64,000 nucleotides of DNA from Staphylococcus croceilyticus (GCF_002902575.1 NZ_PPRD01000006.1:24244-88243), one strand, 5' to 3'. Shown: positions 32,323 to 43,366, counted from the first letter of the stretch. The notes: generated by a model from the sequence alone, not told the origin. Numbers and translations: made by a program.

Positions 32323-32337
32323 TAATAATAATTATAA
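32323..32337 (-). promoter_or_regulatory. PerR box at ftnA
   Basis: TTATAATTATTATTA on the minus strand matches the consensus TTATAATTATTATAA at 14 of 15 positions. It touches the upstream edge of the ftnA -35 element. The perR gene is in the same window. Confidence 0.7.
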
Positions 32338-32432
32338 TCTAGCGTGTATAATATCATTCCTAATTGAGAATGTTTTTTGTTATACCCGTAACGTGTTATA
32401 ATTATGCGAGGAATTAAACAAGGAGGAAACTC

Positions 32433-33743
32433 ATGAGACAATGGACTGCAACCCACTTAGCTAAATTGGCCCGTAGAGCAAGTATCGCAGCTGGTAAAAA
32501 GGGTACTGACTTACCTGGTCAAATTGCACGTAAAGTGGATCAAAATATATTACGTAAATTAGCCGCGCAAGTAGATGATATCGTATTCGTAAGTGGTACG
32601 AATGGAAAGACTACCACTTCTAATTTGATTGGTCATACTTTAAAAGCGAATAATATCGATATTATTCATAATAATGAAGGCGCAAACATGGCGGCTGGTA
32701 TTACGTCAGCATTTATTATGCAATCAACTAAGAATACAAAAGTAGCGGTAATTGAAATTGATGAAGGTTCTATTCCGCGTGTATTAAAAGAAGTAACACC
32801 AACGATGATGATTTTTACCAACTTTTTCCGAGATCAAATGGACCGTTTCGGTGAAATTGATATCATGGTTAATAATATTGCGAAATCAATCAGTAATAAA
32901 GGAATCAAGTTATTACTTAATGCAGATGATCCATTTGTGAGTCGTCTTAAAATCGCAAGTGATACGATTGTTTATTACGGTATGAAAGCACATGCCCATG
33001 AATTTGAACAAAGTACAATGAACGAAAGTAAGTACTGTCCAAATTGTGGCAGATTATTAGAATATGACTACATACATTATAATCAAATAGGTCATTATCA
33101 TTGCACATGTGGTTTCAAACGCGAAACGCCTAAATATGAAGTGAACTCATTTGATGTATCACCATTCTTAAAATTAAATATTAACGATGCACACTTCGAT
33201 ATGAAGATTGCCGGAGATTTCAATGCTTTCAATGCTATCGCCGCTTATTCAGTATTAAGAGAGTTAGGACTTAATGATGAGTCCATTCGCAAAGGCTTTG
33301 AAACTTATACTTCTGATAACGGACGTATGCAGTACTTTAAACTAAATGAGAAAGAAGCAATGATTAACTTAGCTAAGAACCCTGCAGGTATGAATGCGAG
33401 TTTATCAGTAGGCGAGCAGCTTGAAGGCAAGAAAGTTTATGTTATCAGTTTAAACGATAATGCAGCAGATGGTCGTGATACATCTTGGATTTATGACGCT
33501 GATTTTGAAAAGTTAAGCGAACAAGATATTGAAGCGATTATTGTTACAGGCACACGTGCAGAAGAATTACAATTGCGTTTGAAATTAGCTGAAGTGACAG
33601 TGCCTATTGTGCTTGAAAAGGACATTTATAAAGCAACAGCATTAACAATGAATTATAGTGGTTTCACTGTAGCAATTCCAAACTATACATCATTATCACC
33701 AATGCTTGAGCAACTTAATCGTTCATTTGTAGGAGGGCAATAA
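32433..33743 (+). CDS. murT: lipid II isoglutaminyl synthase, MurT subunit
   Basis: The 436-residue Mur-ligase-like subunit activates the D-glutamate carboxylate of lipid II with ATP. It shows the P-loop [12 protein letters not shown], the MurT-specific four-cysteine zinc ribbon (CPNCGRLLE ... CTCGF) and the C-terminal DUF1727 domain with [19 protein letters not shown]. With GatD it amidates D-Glu to D-isoGln, needed for efficient cross-linking and beta-lactam resistance. gatD follows after 2 bases. Confidence 0.95.
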   Translation: MRQWTATHLAKLARRASIAAGKKGTDLPGQIARKVDQNILRKLAAQVDDIVFVSGTNGKTTTSNLIGHTLKANNIDIIHNNEGANMAAGITSAFIMQSTKNTKVAVIEIDEGSIPRVLKEVTPTMMIFTNFFRDQMDRFGEIDIMVNNIAKSISNKGIKLLLNADDPFVSRLKIASDTIVYYGMKAHAHEFEQSTMNESKYCPNCGRLLEYDYIHYNQIGHYHCTCGFKRETPKYEVNSFDVSPFLKLNINDAHFDMKIAGDFNAFNAIAAYSVLRELGLNDESIRKGFETYTSDNGRMQYFKLNEKEAMINLAKNPAGMNASLSVGEQLEGKKVYVISLNDNAADGRDTSWIYDADFEKLSEQDIEAIIVTGTRAEELQLRLKLAEVTVPIVLEKDIYKATALTMNYSGFTVAIPNYTSLSPMLEQLNRSFVGGQ

Positions 33744-33745
33744 AT

Positions 33746-34465
33746 ATGAATGAATTAACAGTCTATCACTTTATGTCAGATAAATTGAACTTATATAGTG
33801 ACATCGGGAATATTATCGCCCTTAAGCAACGTGCTAAAAAACGTAATATTAAATTAAATGTTGTAGAAGTTAATGAAACAGAAGGTGTTACTCTGGATAA
33901 TTGTGATATCTTCTTTATCGGTGGCGGAAGCGACAGAGAACAAAGTATCGCTACGAAAGAATTAAGTAAGATTAAAACAAAATTAAAAGAAGCCATTGAA
34001 GATGGTATGCCAGGACTTACGATTTGTGGCGGTTACCAATTCTTAGGCACAAAATATATCACTCCAGATGGCACTGAGTTAGAAGGTTTAGGTATTTTAG
34101 ACTTTTATACGGAATCACGTACAGATCGTTTAACTGGTGATATTGTGATTGAAAGTGATACGTTTGGTACAATTGTCGGCTTTGAAAATCATGGTGGTCG
34201 TACACATCATAACTTTGGTACGTTAGGTCACGTAAAAGTGGGTTATGGCAATAATGATACGGATAAACGTGAAGGTATTCATTATAAAAATTTATTAGGT
34301 ACTTATTTACATGGACCAATTCTACCTAAAAATCATGAGTTAACAGATTACTTGTTAGAAAAAGCATGTGAACGTAAAGGTATACCTTTTGAACCAAAAG
34401 AGCTAGATAACACTGAAGAAGAAGCCGCTAAACGCGTCATCATCGAACGTTCAGCGAAAAATTAA
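33746..34465 (+). CDS. gatD: lipid II isoglutaminyl synthase, GatD glutaminase subunit
   Basis: The 239-residue class I-like amidotransferase supplies ammonia from glutamine to MurT. Cys94 in [11 protein letters not shown] and His189 in GTYLHGPIL match the catalytic pair known for S. aureus GatD, at the same residue numbers. No canonical third acidic residue is obvious. It starts 2 bases after murT and ends at a terminator, so murT-gatD is a two-gene operon. Confidence 0.95.
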   Translation: MNELTVYHFMSDKLNLYSDIGNIIALKQRAKKRNIKLNVVEVNETEGVTLDNCDIFFIGGGSDREQSIATKELSKIKTKLKEAIEDGMPGLTICGGYQFLGTKYITPDGTELEGLGILDFYTESRTDRLTGDIVIESDTFGTIVGFENHGGRTHHNFGTLGHVKVGYGNNDTDKREGIHYKNLLGTYLHGPILPKNHELTDYLLEKACERKGIPFEPKELDNTEEEAAKRVIIERSAKN

Positions 34466-34476
34466 ATATAAATAAA

Positions 34477-34510
34477 AAGGCTGAGACAAAATAAAATGTC
34501 TCAGCCTTCA
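34477..34510 (+). terminator. intrinsic terminator of murT-gatD
   Basis: An 11-base perfect stem, aaggctgagac (34477-34487) and gtctcagcctt (34498-34508), followed by a short T-rich stretch. Stem and loop closely resemble those after camS. Confidence 0.88.
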
Positions 34511-34520
34511 TTAGCATTGT

Positions 34521-34680
34521 GGCAGTAGCTGACTGATTTGGAAATGAGCTTAAATCAAGCTTTTTTCAAACCTAGTCATCCTTGCCGGGGAGCGGGGCCC
34601 CAGCACAAAGAATTTCATTAAGAAATTCTACAAACAAAGCAAGCTGGGGTTGGACGACGAAATTATTTTAATTTCTGTCC
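34521..34680. repeat. dispersed intergenic repeat, copy 2, with STAR-like GC-rich core
   Basis: The block starts with GGCAGTAGCTGACTG (also at 21079) and contains an unusually GC-rich core with ggggcccc at 34594-34601. A small hairpin gaatttc / gaaattc and a ggggttggacgacgaaat segment follow. The core resembles the STAR-element signature (TNTGTTGNGGCCC) read on the minus strand, with two extra bases. The block runs into the last codons of the FUSC gene. Confidence 0.55.
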
Positions 34681-35679
34681 CCCCTCCCTTTCTTTATCTT
34701 CAAAGCGAGTATCAAGTATTTTATATATTAATAAAATTTCATAGATAATATGGCTTTTAATTTGATTTTGATCAAATTCTTCAAGTAATTTAACAGATGA
34801 TTTTAATGTTGATGCCGCTTCTTTTTGACGAACGAATTTATCATTTGATGGAATGTTATTAATACTTTTACTAATTTTAATGATAGCCATTTTTTCATCA
34901 GCAGTAAATATAAGATGAATGTTTTTAGGCAAGTAGATAATGTTAGAAAGATGGGTAGCAAATAAGCGGTCGCTATACGCACGATTAGAAATATCTTTTA
35001 ATCGAGTCCATTCTTTTTCTTTATTTTTATGGTACCTTAACTCATCTCGTTGGTATCCAATTAACGTTTCTGTCTTGGTATTTAATCCCACTAATTTATC
35101 TAGTAAATTATTGCTCTCATCTGATTGAAATTTGCCTAATAGCAATTCTTGGCATCTGATCGCGAACAATTTATACATTTTATGTTCTATAACCGATAAA
35201 TTATCTTCTATTTGTTGATAATATTTTGGAGGTAAAACGATGAAGTTAACTAATCCCGCAGTTACTAATCCAATTAAAGCAGTTAATAATCTGGAAAAGA
35301 AATTAAAAAAGTAGGCATTATGAATACCAGGTATCATCGCCATAGCAGTTAATACTGCAACTGTTGTACCCACTTGTAAGTTTAACTTAGTACACAGTAA
35401 AATAGTAAATACCGCAGCAAACGTATATGATAAAGGAGATGTGTCTCCAAATATATAAGTGAATATTACTGCAAATAATGCCCCAATTACTGTAGCAGGC
35501 AATCTACGATAACCCTTTTTCAAGGAAGCCTTAGCAGTAGGTTCAATCGTAACAATTGCGGTAAGTATTGCGAAGATAGGAGTTAGATTTAGCATTAAAC
35601 AAAAAAGGGAGGTCAAAAAGGTCGCTAACCCTGTTTTAATTGTTCTAGCTCCAATAATATGCTTATACCATTTGTTCAT
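34663..35679 (-). CDS. aromatic acid exporter / FUSC family membrane protein
   Basis: The 338-residue protein has an N-terminal membrane half with about five to six helices ([55 protein letters not shown] and others) and a soluble helical C-terminal half. This matches the YgaE/FUSC-type aromatic acid exporter family; substrates are unknown. A paralogue sits at 58.6-59.7 kb. The last residues (EGGQKLK) are encoded by sequence that looks like a dispersed repeat, so the C-terminus is probably not conserved. Confidence 0.75.
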   Translation of the reverse strand: MNKWYKHIIGARTIKTGLATFLTSLFCLMLNLTPIFAILTAIVTIEPTAKASLKKGYRRLPATVIGALFAVIFTYIFGDTSPLSYTFAAVFTILLCTKLNLQVGTTVAVLTAMAMIPGIHNAYFFNFFSRLLTALIGLVTAGLVNFIVLPPKYYQQIEDNLSVIEHKMYKLFAIRCQELLLGKFQSDESNNLLDKLVGLNTKTETLIGYQRDELRYHKNKEKEWTRLKDISNRAYSDRLFATHLSNIIYLPKNIHLIFTADEKMAIIKISKSINNIPSNDKFVRQKEAASTLKSSVKLLEEFDQNQIKSHIIYEILLIYKILDTRFEDKEREGGQKLK

Positions 35680-35794
35680 GAATCTATAAATCCTCTCGTT
35701 GACCGAAAATAATCCTGAATATATATTTAAAAATAATAATTATTAACGTTTTGTTTATCATATTTAGTATATCAAAAAAATTTTGGTATAATAA

Positions 35795-36580
<786 letters not shown>

Positions 36581-36611
36581 AAATAAATGATGCAGTAGCG
36601 TCAAGATAAAT

Positions 36612-36658
36612 AAAAAGCCCTTAAGAGAGTGTATATTACTCTCTTAAGGGCTTTAACT
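36612..36658 (+). terminator. intrinsic terminator of map
   Basis: A 17-base perfect stem, aaagcccttaagagagt (36614-36630) and actctcttaagggcttt (36638-36654), with a 7-base loop. One of the strongest hairpins in the window. Confidence 0.92.
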
Positions 36659-36688
36659 ATAGGGGAAAGTTAATTTTTTGAGAGACAT

Positions 36689-37546
36689 TTATTTACCTAA
36701 TAACTTTTTCACTTGTGCTTGTAATAATTTTCCAGTAGGATCCGCTTCCGTTTTTAAACGGGTGAAGTCTTCAGACCAAGCTGATGTACGAACTCTTATA
36801 GGTGGGTCTTCCTTCTCAATAGTATCCATAATAACTTGAGCTACTTCTGCTGATGTTTGAGAAGCACCGAGTCCATAGTTGTTTTTTAAACCGCCCATAT
36901 AAGATTGGAATAATGGAAGATATTCGTCTTCTTGAATACCACTTGTAGATTCAAGATGTGCCATAAAGTTATTTGTGAATTCAGACTGAATACCCCCAGG
37001 TTCAATTACACTAAACTTTACATTAAATTCAGGTTGGACATAACTAGCTAATGCTTCTGTATAACCCTCAACTCCGAATTTAGTAGCACAATAAATTTCA
37101 TTGAAAGGTTGACCAACTAATCCACCTACTGATGAAATATTTATTATATGTCCTTGTCGATGTGTTCTCATTGTAGGTAAGACCGCTTTAGTCATTCGCA
37201 TAACGCCCATTAAATTTAAATTAATCTGCCACATCATTTCTTCATCAGTAGCATGTTCAGTTGTACGCGCAAAGCCGGCACCCGCGTTATTAATAAGTAA
37301 GTCAATAGTTTCTTCTTCTTTTAAAATAGCACTCACTGCATTTTCTATACTATTTACTTTCGTTACATCTAACGCTTTAATAACTATATTTAAATTTTTG
37401 TCTTTTGCTGTTTGTTTTAACGCGTCTTGTTTATCTAAATTACGCATGGTTGCATATACTTTATATCCTTTTTCTGCTAATAATAAAGCAGTTTCGAAGC
37501 CTAAACCGGATGATGCACCAGTAATTAAAGCAATCTTACTATTCAT
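36689..37546 (-). CDS. short-chain dehydrogenase/reductase
   Basis: The 285-residue protein has the NAD(P)-binding TGASSGLGFE at the N-terminus, NNAGAG, the catalytic serine in IINISSVGG and the YxxxK pair in EIYCATKFGVEGYTEAL. These are hallmarks of classical SDR enzymes. The C-terminal region (RVRTSAWSEDFTRLKTEADPTG) fits the larger oxidoreductase subgroup. The substrate is not deducible. It is a single gene on the minus strand. Confidence 0.88.
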   Translation of the reverse strand: MNSKIALITGASSGLGFETALLLAEKGYKVYATMRNLDKQDALKQTAKDKNLNIVIKALDVTKVNSIENAVSAILKEEETIDLLINNAGAGFARTTEHATDEEMMWQINLNLMGVMRMTKAVLPTMRTHRQGHIINISSVGGLVGQPFNEIYCATKFGVEGYTEALASYVQPEFNVKFSVIEPGGIQSEFTNNFMAHLESTSGIQEDEYLPLFQSYMGGLKNNYGLGASQTSAEVAQVIMDTIEKEDPPIRVRTSAWSEDFTRLKTEADPTGKLLQAQVKKLLGK

Positions 37547-37627
37547 TTTATAATCTCCTTTGGCTTAATGTGAAACTAGTATTCACCATAATCAATCGTA
37601 AGTCAATTAAACCTTCTTTAAAAAATG

Positions 37628-37664
37628 AAAACACCTTAATGCAATAATGTATTGCATTAAGGTG
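37628..37664 (-). terminator. intrinsic terminator of the nickel transporter gene
   Basis: A 15-base stem, caccttaatgcaata (37632-37646) and tattgcattaaggtg (37650-37664), with a 3-base loop. The minus-strand tail is TTTTCATTTTTTA. Confidence 0.92.
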
Positions 37665-37672
37665 ATTATCAT

Positions 37673-38723
37673 TTATGACCAATGTTGTTCAATTTTACCC
37701 AATTTCCAAATTAATGTTGAAATGAGCCAAGTAATTAAGAATAAAGCAACTAAAATATATCCTAAATAGTCAAATTGAATCGCTTGTACAAAATCCCAGA
37801 ATGAACCAGTTAAATGAAATTTATCAGCCATCATTTGAAGTAATTCAATCATTCCAATAACTAAAGCAGCCACTACTGAAATAGCAGTTATCGTGATATT
37901 GTAATAAATCTTACGTATTTGATTGAAAAATGCCCAATTATATGCCGACTTCATTACAATACCATCTAACGTATCGAGTAAGCTCATACCAGATGCAAAT
38001 AATATTGGGAGAGACAAAATACCTATAATGGAAATAGATTGTTGAGATGCGCCTGAAGATAGGGCAAGGAGTGCAATTTCACTGGCAGTATCAAAGCCAA
38101 AACCAAATAAAAATCCTAAAGGTAACACATGCCAACTTCGACTTATTAATTTGAAATACGGACCAGTAAAACGAGCTACAAATCCACGTGATTCTAACAA
38201 GTTATCTAATTCTTCTTCCTCAATATGTTCATTACGTAATCTGATAAATAATTTTAATAAAGAAATTAAAATTATTAAATTAAGAAACCCAATAAGAATT
38301 AAGAAACCCAATAAGAATTAAGAAACAGCCAGATACAAGTGTGCCAATTATACCTCCAATTTCTTGAAAATGTGGTAAGGCATCCTTAGCCCATTTAACC
38401 GAAATTCCAAGTAATACAGCCATTAAAAATACAACAGTTGAGTGTCCAATAGAGAAATAGAAACCTACGCCAACAGGTTCTCGACATTGTTGTAAAAGCT
38501 TTCTGACCGTATTATCAATAGCAGCAATATGATCAGCATCGAATGCATGGCGTAAACCTAAAGTATAAGCGAGCAAGCCCATACCCAATAAAATATGATG
38601 TTTGCTTCCAGCAGTAAATAAGAAACTAACGCCTATGATATGGAGGATAATGACCACTCCTATATAAGGGACCCAACTAAATTTGTTAAATCTCTGTTGA
38701 TGCATGATAATAACCTCTTTCAA
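37673..38723 (-). pseudogene. nixA: NiCoT nickel/cobalt transporter gene, frameshifted by a 19-bp tandem duplication
   Basis: The gene is read as two overlapping frames. The first (38723 to 38280) holds the N-terminal helices and the metal-binding HAFDADHIAAIDNT motif and stops after FLILIGFLNSYWVS. The second (38311 to 37673) continues from FLILIGFLN with the second signature FGFDTASEIALL. Between them aagaaacccaataagaatt is present twice in tandem (38282-38319). Removing one 19-base copy restores one frame of 343 codons, the normal NiCoT length of about 330-340. As written the transporter is split and probably inactive. The exact-unit duplication means slippage could revert it. In S. aureus the NixA homologue supplies nickel to urease. 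Confidence 0.88.
38282..38319. repeat. 19-bp perfect tandem duplication inside nixA
   Basis: Two head-to-tail copies of aagaaacccaataagaatt (38282-38300, 38301-38319), followed by 7 matching bases of a third (38320-38326). Nineteen is not a multiple of three, so the second copy shifts the frame. Confidence 0.95.
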
Positions 38724-38843
38724 AAATGATATTTAATTATACTCCAATTGAATTTGAAAATGAAATTAATTTTTTAACGATACATAGTCAATATTTATTA
38801 AATGAGGGTCAATCTAATGAAAGAGTATGAGCTGAGCATTGGT

Positions 38844-38907
38844 ACTTAAGTATGAGATAAAGATGGTTCCTAAGCCTATATTAAGTCATAGATTAAAGCA
38901 ATATAAT
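38844..38907 (+). promoter_or_regulatory. vraUTSR promoter region with VraR-like site
   Basis: TATAAT (38902-38907) has no good -35 at 17 bases (TATTAA), as expected for an activator-dependent promoter. ACTTAAGT (38844-38851) fits the ACT-n-AGT pattern that I recall for VraR sites and lies about 60 bases upstream of the -10. Confidence 0.45.
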
Positions 38908-38935
38908 TAAGTTTAATCAGGGACGAGGTGGTTCT

Positions 38936-39322
38936 ATGAATTATATAGATTTATACGTACAACATTTTCTAAAAATAATAATTAAACAAAACATCAATGA
39001 ATACCGCGTAGCATTAGATAATAAATTAAACAGTATCGAAAGATATATTGCTTATTTAAAAACAAAAAAACTGCAAATGAATAAGTTAATTGACAGTTTA
39101 ACGGCAACATTAGAAAATAAGTATATTGATATAGCTAATATGTATAATATTAAAAATGCTCAAGAAATTAATAATTGTGAAATTGAAAGTCTAAAAAGAC
39201 AATTAGATATGTTTGAGGAATATTGCGCTAGAATTGAAGCGGATATTCATCGATGTGCAAGAGAACGCATCACAACGCAAGGGCAGTGCGATATCATTGA
39301 GCAAATAAGCATCGTAGCTTAG
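38936..39322 (+). CDS. vraU: VraU-like protein, first gene of the vra operon
   Basis: The 128-residue hydrophilic protein is rich in Lys, Glu, Ile and Asn with heptad-like stretches (RVALDNKLNSIERYIAYLKTKKLQMNKLIDSL), so a coiled coil is likely. No catalytic motif or membrane segment is visible. It occupies the position of the small first gene (vraU, orf1) of the S. aureus vraUTSR operon, which is dispensable there and of unknown function. vraT follows after 26 bases. Confidence 0.75.
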   Translation: MNYIDLYVQHFLKIIIKQNINEYRVALDNKLNSIERYIAYLKTKKLQMNKLIDSLTATLENKYIDIANMYNIKNAQEINNCEIESLKRQLDMFEEYCARIEADIHRCARERITTQGQCDIIEQISIVA

Positions 39323-39348
39323 AAATTTAAAAGATAGGAGGCGACAGA

Positions 39349-40050
39349 TTGACTCGTAAGTATATATCAACCGAATTATTAATTATTTTTACAGCTTTAA
39401 TGATTATAGCGAACTTTTATTATATCTTTTTCGAGAAGATAGGCTACCTTTTTGTATTGTTACTAGGGTGTATATTAGTTTATGTTGGATACCTTTACTT
39501 TCATAAAGTAAGGGGTCTCTTAGCGTTCTGGATAGGTATACTTCTTATCGCTTTTACATTATTATCGAATAAATATACCATTATTATTTTGTTTATTTTC
39601 TTAGTTATCGTTATTATTAGATACTTAATTTTCAAATTTAAGCCTTTAGATATAGTGGCATCCGAAGAGGAAGTAACGTCTCCTCAGTTTATTAAACAAA
39701 AATGGTTTGGCGAGCAACGCACGCCTGTTTACGTGTATAAGTGGGAAGATGTACAAATTCAGCATGGCGTTGGGGACATCCACATTGATATGACTAAAGC
39801 AGCTAATATTAAAGAGAACAATACAATTGTGGTTAGACACGTACTAGGAAAAGTTCAACTTATAGTTCCTACAAATTACAATATCAACTTACACATGGCT
39901 GCTTTTTATGGTACAGCTTATTTAAACGGCCAATCTTATAAAGTGGAAAATAACCACATTCAGGTTGAAGAAAAACCTAAAGAAGAAAACTATAATGTAA
40001 ATATTTATGTTTCAACATTTATAGGTGATGTTGAGGTGGTTTATAGATGA
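39349..40050 (+). CDS. vraT: VraT (YvqF/LiaF-like) membrane sensor partner
   Basis: The 233-residue protein has four hydrophobic helices in its first ~100 residues and a C-terminal LiaF-type beta-rich domain ([22 protein letters not shown] ... [13 protein letters not shown]). In S. aureus VraT is needed with VraS to signal cell-wall damage. The start is TTG 39349, about 8 bases after GGAGG. Its stop overlaps vraS by 4 bases, so translation is coupled. Confidence 0.88.
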   Translation: MTRKYISTELLIIFTALMIIANFYYIFFEKIGYLFVLLLGCILVYVGYLYFHKVRGLLAFWIGILLIAFTLLSNKYTIIILFIFLVIVIIRYLIFKFKPLDIVASEEEVTSPQFIKQKWFGEQRTPVYVYKWEDVQIQHGVGDIHIDMTKAANIKENNTIVVRHVLGKVQLIVPTNYNINLHMAAFYGTAYLNGQSYKVENNHIQVEEKPKEENYNVNIYVSTFIGDVEVVYR

Positions 40051-41093
40051 ATCACTACTTAAGAGCTATTGGTTCCATGTTAATTCTTGTATATAGCATG
40101 TTAACCGCGTTCTTATTTATAGATAAGGTATTCGTGAATATAATTTATTTCCAAGGGATGTTTTATACCCAAATATTCGGTATACCTGTATTCTTATTTT
40201 TAAACCTCATCATCATTTTATTATGTATTATTGTTGGCTCTATTTTAGCTTATAAGATTAACCAACAAAATCATTGGATTAAAAATCAAATTGAACATGC
40301 TATCGAGGGTGAAACGGTAGGTATCAATGATCAAAATATCGAACTTTATAACGAAACGATTGATATTTATCAAACGCTCGTACCATTAAATCAAGAATTA
40401 CATCGCTTAAGAATTAAAACGCAAAATCTAACCAATGAAAATTATAATATGAATGATGTTAAAGTGAAAAAAATCATTGAAGATGAACGTCAACGATTAG
40501 CACGTGAATTACACGATTCTGTAAGTCAACAACTTTTCGCAGCTAGCATGATGCTCTCAGCAATTAAAGAAACGAATTTAGAGCCACCACTGGATCAACA
40601 AATTCCAGTACTTGAAAAAATGGTCCAAGAATCTCAGCTAGAAATGCGTGCACTTTTATTACATCTTCGTCCAATTGGCCTTAAAGATAAATCATTAGGC
40701 GAAGGTATTAAAGACTTAGTCATTGATTTACAGAAGAAGGTGCCAATGAAAGTTATTCATGATATCGAAGAATTTGAAGTTCCTAAAGGAATTGAAGATC
40801 ATTTATTTAGAATTACGCAAGAAGCCATTTCTAATACGTTGCGCCATTCAAATGGTACGAAAGTAACGGTAGAACTATTTAATAAAGTAGATTATTTATT
40901 ATTGCGTATCCAAGATAATGGGAAAGGCTTTAATGTTGATGAAAAGCTAGAACAAAGTTATGGACTAAAAAATATGCGAGAACGTGCGTTAGAAATTGGA
41001 GCTACATTCCATATTGTTTCCTTACCAGATTCAGGAACAAGAATTGAAGTGAAAGCACCATTACATAAGGAGGATGATTTGTATGGCGATTAA
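40047..41093 (+). CDS. vraS: sensor histidine kinase VraS
   Basis: The 348-residue NarL-family kinase has two N-terminal membrane helices with almost no extracellular loop, an intramembrane-sensing design. A HisKA_3 domain follows with phospho-acceptor His156 in [16 protein letters not shown], the same number as in S. aureus. The HATPase has N and G boxes ([35 protein letters not shown]). It responds to inhibition of peptidoglycan synthesis and phosphorylates VraR. It overlaps vraR by 11 bases. Confidence 0.96.
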   Translation: MNHYLRAIGSMLILVYSMLTAFLFIDKVFVNIIYFQGMFYTQIFGIPVFLFLNLIIILLCIIVGSILAYKINQQNHWIKNQIEHAIEGETVGINDQNIELYNETIDIYQTLVPLNQELHRLRIKTQNLTNENYNMNDVKVKKIIEDERQRLARELHDSVSQQLFAASMMLSAIKETNLEPPLDQQIPVLEKMVQESQLEMRALLLHLRPIGLKDKSLGEGIKDLVIDLQKKVPMKVIHDIEEFEVPKGIEDHLFRITQEAISNTLRHSNGTKVTVELFNKVDYLLLRIQDNGKGFNVDEKLEQSYGLKNMRERALEIGATFHIVSLPDSGTRIEVKAPLHKEDDLYGD

Positions 41094-41712
41094 AGTACTA
41101 TTTGTGGATGACCACGAAATGGTTCGAATTGGTATATCTAGTTATTTATCAACTCAAGAAGATATTGAAGTCGTGGGAGAAGGCGCATCAGGAAAAGAAG
41201 CTATTGCTAAAGCACACGAATTACAACCAGATTTAATTTTAATGGATTTACTAATGGATGATATGGATGGTGTTGAAGCTACGACTCAAATTAAGAAAGA
41301 TTTGCCTCACATTAAAGTAGTGATGCTTACAAGCTTTATTGAAGATAAAGAAGTATATCGAGCACTAGATGCTGGGGTGGACAGTTATATTTTAAAAACA
41401 ACAAGTGCAAGCGATATAGCTGAAGCGGTACGTAAAACATATCATGGTGAATCTGTATTTGAACCAGAAGTATTAGTTAAAATGCGTAATAGAATGAAAA
41501 AAAGAGCAGAGTTATATGAAATGCTAACTGAACGTGAAATGGAAATATTATTATTAATTGCAAAAGGATATTCGAACCAAGAAATTGCAAGTGCATCGCA
41601 CATTACAATAAAAACGGTTAAAACACACGTAAGTAATATCTTAAGTAAATTAGAGGTACAAGATAGAACCCAAGCTGTTATTTATGCTTTCCAACACAAT
41701 TTAATTCAATAA
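41083..41712 (+). CDS. vraR: response regulator VraR
   Basis: The 209-residue NarL/LuxR-type regulator has a receiver domain with phospho-acceptor Asp55 ([13 protein letters not shown]) and a C-terminal LuxR helix-turn-helix ([40 protein letters not shown]). It activates the cell-wall stress regulon, including its own operon. I chose ATG 41083, 9 bases after AAGGAGG (41067-41073), instead of ATG 41074, which directly abuts that site. By eye it is nearly identical to the S. aureus protein. Confidence 0.97.
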   Translation: MAIKVLFVDDHEMVRIGISSYLSTQEDIEVVGEGASGKEAIAKAHELQPDLILMDLLMDDMDGVEATTQIKKDLPHIKVVMLTSFIEDKEVYRALDAGVDSYILKTTSASDIAEAVRKTYHGESVFEPEVLVKMRNRMKKRAELYEMLTEREMEILLLIAKGYSNQEIASASHITIKTVKTHVSNILSKLEVQDRTQAVIYAFQHNLIQ

Positions 41713-41717
41713 CACGG

Positions 41718-41760
41718 AAAAAAAGGTCAAGACGCTCTTTCGTCTTGACCTTTTTTATTA
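41718..41760. terminator. bidirectional intrinsic terminator
   Basis: Perfect stem aaaaggtcaagacg (41721-41734) with cgtcttgacctttt (41741-41754) between convergent vraR and the YihY gene, with T-runs on both strands. Confidence 0.92.
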
Positions 41761-41764
41761 CGCA

Positions 41765-42982
41765 TTATTTACTTTTTTTGTCATCGTCATCATCATGACT
41801 GAATTTATCTTTAATTTTATCAGTAATTGATTCTTTTTCATCTTTTTTATTATCAGGATCTTTATCTACTTTATAATCCTCATCTCGGCCAGCAGGTGTT
41901 TGTTTATATTGATATGTTGTGTCTTCGTTGTAATGATTTTGGTTGTTATCATCATGTTTTAATGCTGCTTCTTCTGGTGATAATCCTTTAATTACTTTTC
42001 TTTGATGAATGATAGCATTAATTTCTGCACCTACAAGAATAATAAAGCTAGTTAAATAAATCCAAATTAATAATATAATAATACCTGCGATACTGCCATA
42101 AGTTTTAGAATAATTACCAAAGTTTGAAATATAGAAACCAAATGCAAATGAACCAATTAACCAAATAACTGACGTGAAAATAGCCCCTGGTAACACAGAT
42201 TTAAATTTCGTTTTAACATTTGGAGCTACTGAGTAAAGAATAGTGAATAAAATTAAAATGATAATAAATGGTAATACAATTTGAATTAAATTAAATATCC
42301 ATTTAATTTCATCATCTAAACCTAAAGGTCCAAATAAGAAATCAGCAATAACTGAACCCATAGTAGGTAACGTCATAGCTGCTAAAAAGACAACGCCTAA
42401 CACGACAGTGAATACAACACTTAATATTTTTAATAAAATACCATTTCTACTATCTTCAACATCATAAGCAACATTGAAAGAGTTCATAATAGCTGTCATA
42501 CCGTTAGACGCTGACCAAATTGCTAAAATCAAACCGATAGAAAGTAAGCCACCACTAGAGTTTTTAGTGACATCTGAAATAACGCTTTTAATAATTGTAG
42601 ATGTTTCTGCTGGCGCATTACTTAATAAATCAGTAATTTGTTTTTGGTCTAAATTAAATAATGGTAAAAGTGTTAATAAAAAGATAAGCATAGGGAATAA
42701 AGCTAAAACAAAGTGATAGGTCATTTGTGCAGCTAATCCTGCAGCATCATCTTTTCCAATACGATAAATTAAATAAGAGAAGAAATTAGAATCTTTAGTA
42801 TATTTCGCAGGTTTGTTCAATCTAGAAACAAAGAAAACTTGGTTGTCTTTTTTAGGTTCCTTTGATTGGAATTCTTGAGGTTCAACATATGTACGATCAA
42901 CCTTAATCTTATCTTTCTTCTCATTCTCTTTATCTTTAATAGAATTAAGATAGTTCGAATTTGATTGATTTTGATTAGACAT
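41765..42982 (-). CDS. YihY/BrkB family inner membrane protein
   Basis: The 405-residue protein has a charged N-terminal tail of about 80 residues, six transmembrane helices typical of the YihY/virulence factor BrkB family (AAGLAAQMTYHFVLALFPMLIFLLTLLPLF, GGLLSIGLILAIWSASNGM and others) and a long acidic, lysine-rich C-terminal tail ending in a run of aspartates (HDDDDDKKSK). The function is not established, despite the old label ribonuclease BN. The hydrophilic tails suggest a soluble partner. Confidence 0.85.
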   Translation of the reverse strand: MSNQNQSNSNYLNSIKDKENEKKDKIKVDRTYVEPQEFQSKEPKKDNQVFFVSRLNKPAKYTKDSNFFSYLIYRIGKDDAAGLAAQMTYHFVLALFPMLIFLLTLLPLFNLDQKQITDLLSNAPAETSTIIKSVISDVTKNSSGGLLSIGLILAIWSASNGMTAIMNSFNVAYDVEDSRNGILLKILSVVFTVVLGVVFLAAMTLPTMGSVIADFLFGPLGLDDEIKWIFNLIQIVLPFIIILILFTILYSVAPNVKTKFKSVLPGAIFTSVIWLIGSFAFGFYISNFGNYSKTYGSIAGIIILLIWIYLTSFIILVGAEINAIIHQRKVIKGLSPEEAALKHDDNNQNHYNEDTTYQYKQTPAGRDEDYKVDKDPDNKKDEKESITDKIKDKFSHDDDDDKKSK

Positions 42983-43075
42983 AACAATCTCCTTTGTACA
43001 TTAAACAATTATTAAATTTTTAAAACTAAAGGCAAAATTTCTTTGCTGAAAAGGAATTTTGCCTTTGAATATCAA

Positions 43076-43360
43076 TTATTTGCCGATACGGTTATTTTTA
43101 CGATTTACAAACGTATCTTTAGCATCTCTAATTGATCTTTCTAATTCTGGATTATTACAGCGAATTTCTTCGATAGTATCTTTCCAGTACATAACTTCAT
43201 CTTTAATAGAACTGATTTTAGATGGTTTACGAGAACGATTACCATTTTTAACATCTTTAGCAGATTGTATTAATGAGTTACGTGTTGATTTATCAGCTAA
43301 TGTAGCAGCACCGCCAACAATAGCACCGATAATAATACCAGGAATTAATTTGTTTTCCAT
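43076..43360 (-). CDS. small YtxH-like protein with glycine-rich N-terminal helix
   Basis: The 94-residue protein starts with a short hydrophobic glycine-rich segment (LIPGIIIGAIVGGAATLA), then a basic, helical region ending in RKNNRIGK. This looks like the YtxH general-stress type, although similarity is only in overall pattern. It begins 6 bases downstream of ptpA on the same strand, so the two are probably co-transcribed. Function unknown. Confidence 0.65.
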   Translation of the reverse strand: MENKLIPGIIIGAIVGGAATLADKSTRNSLIQSAKDVKNGNRSRKPSKISSIKDEVMYWKDTIEEIRCNNPELERSIRDAKDTFVNRKNNRIGK

Positions 43361-43366
43361 TTTAAA

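Noticed and set aside
37673..38723. Two separate small membrane protein genes
   Set aside because: The halves hold complementary NiCoT motifs and repeat the same FLILIGFLN junction; a 19-base duplication explains the split better than two genes.
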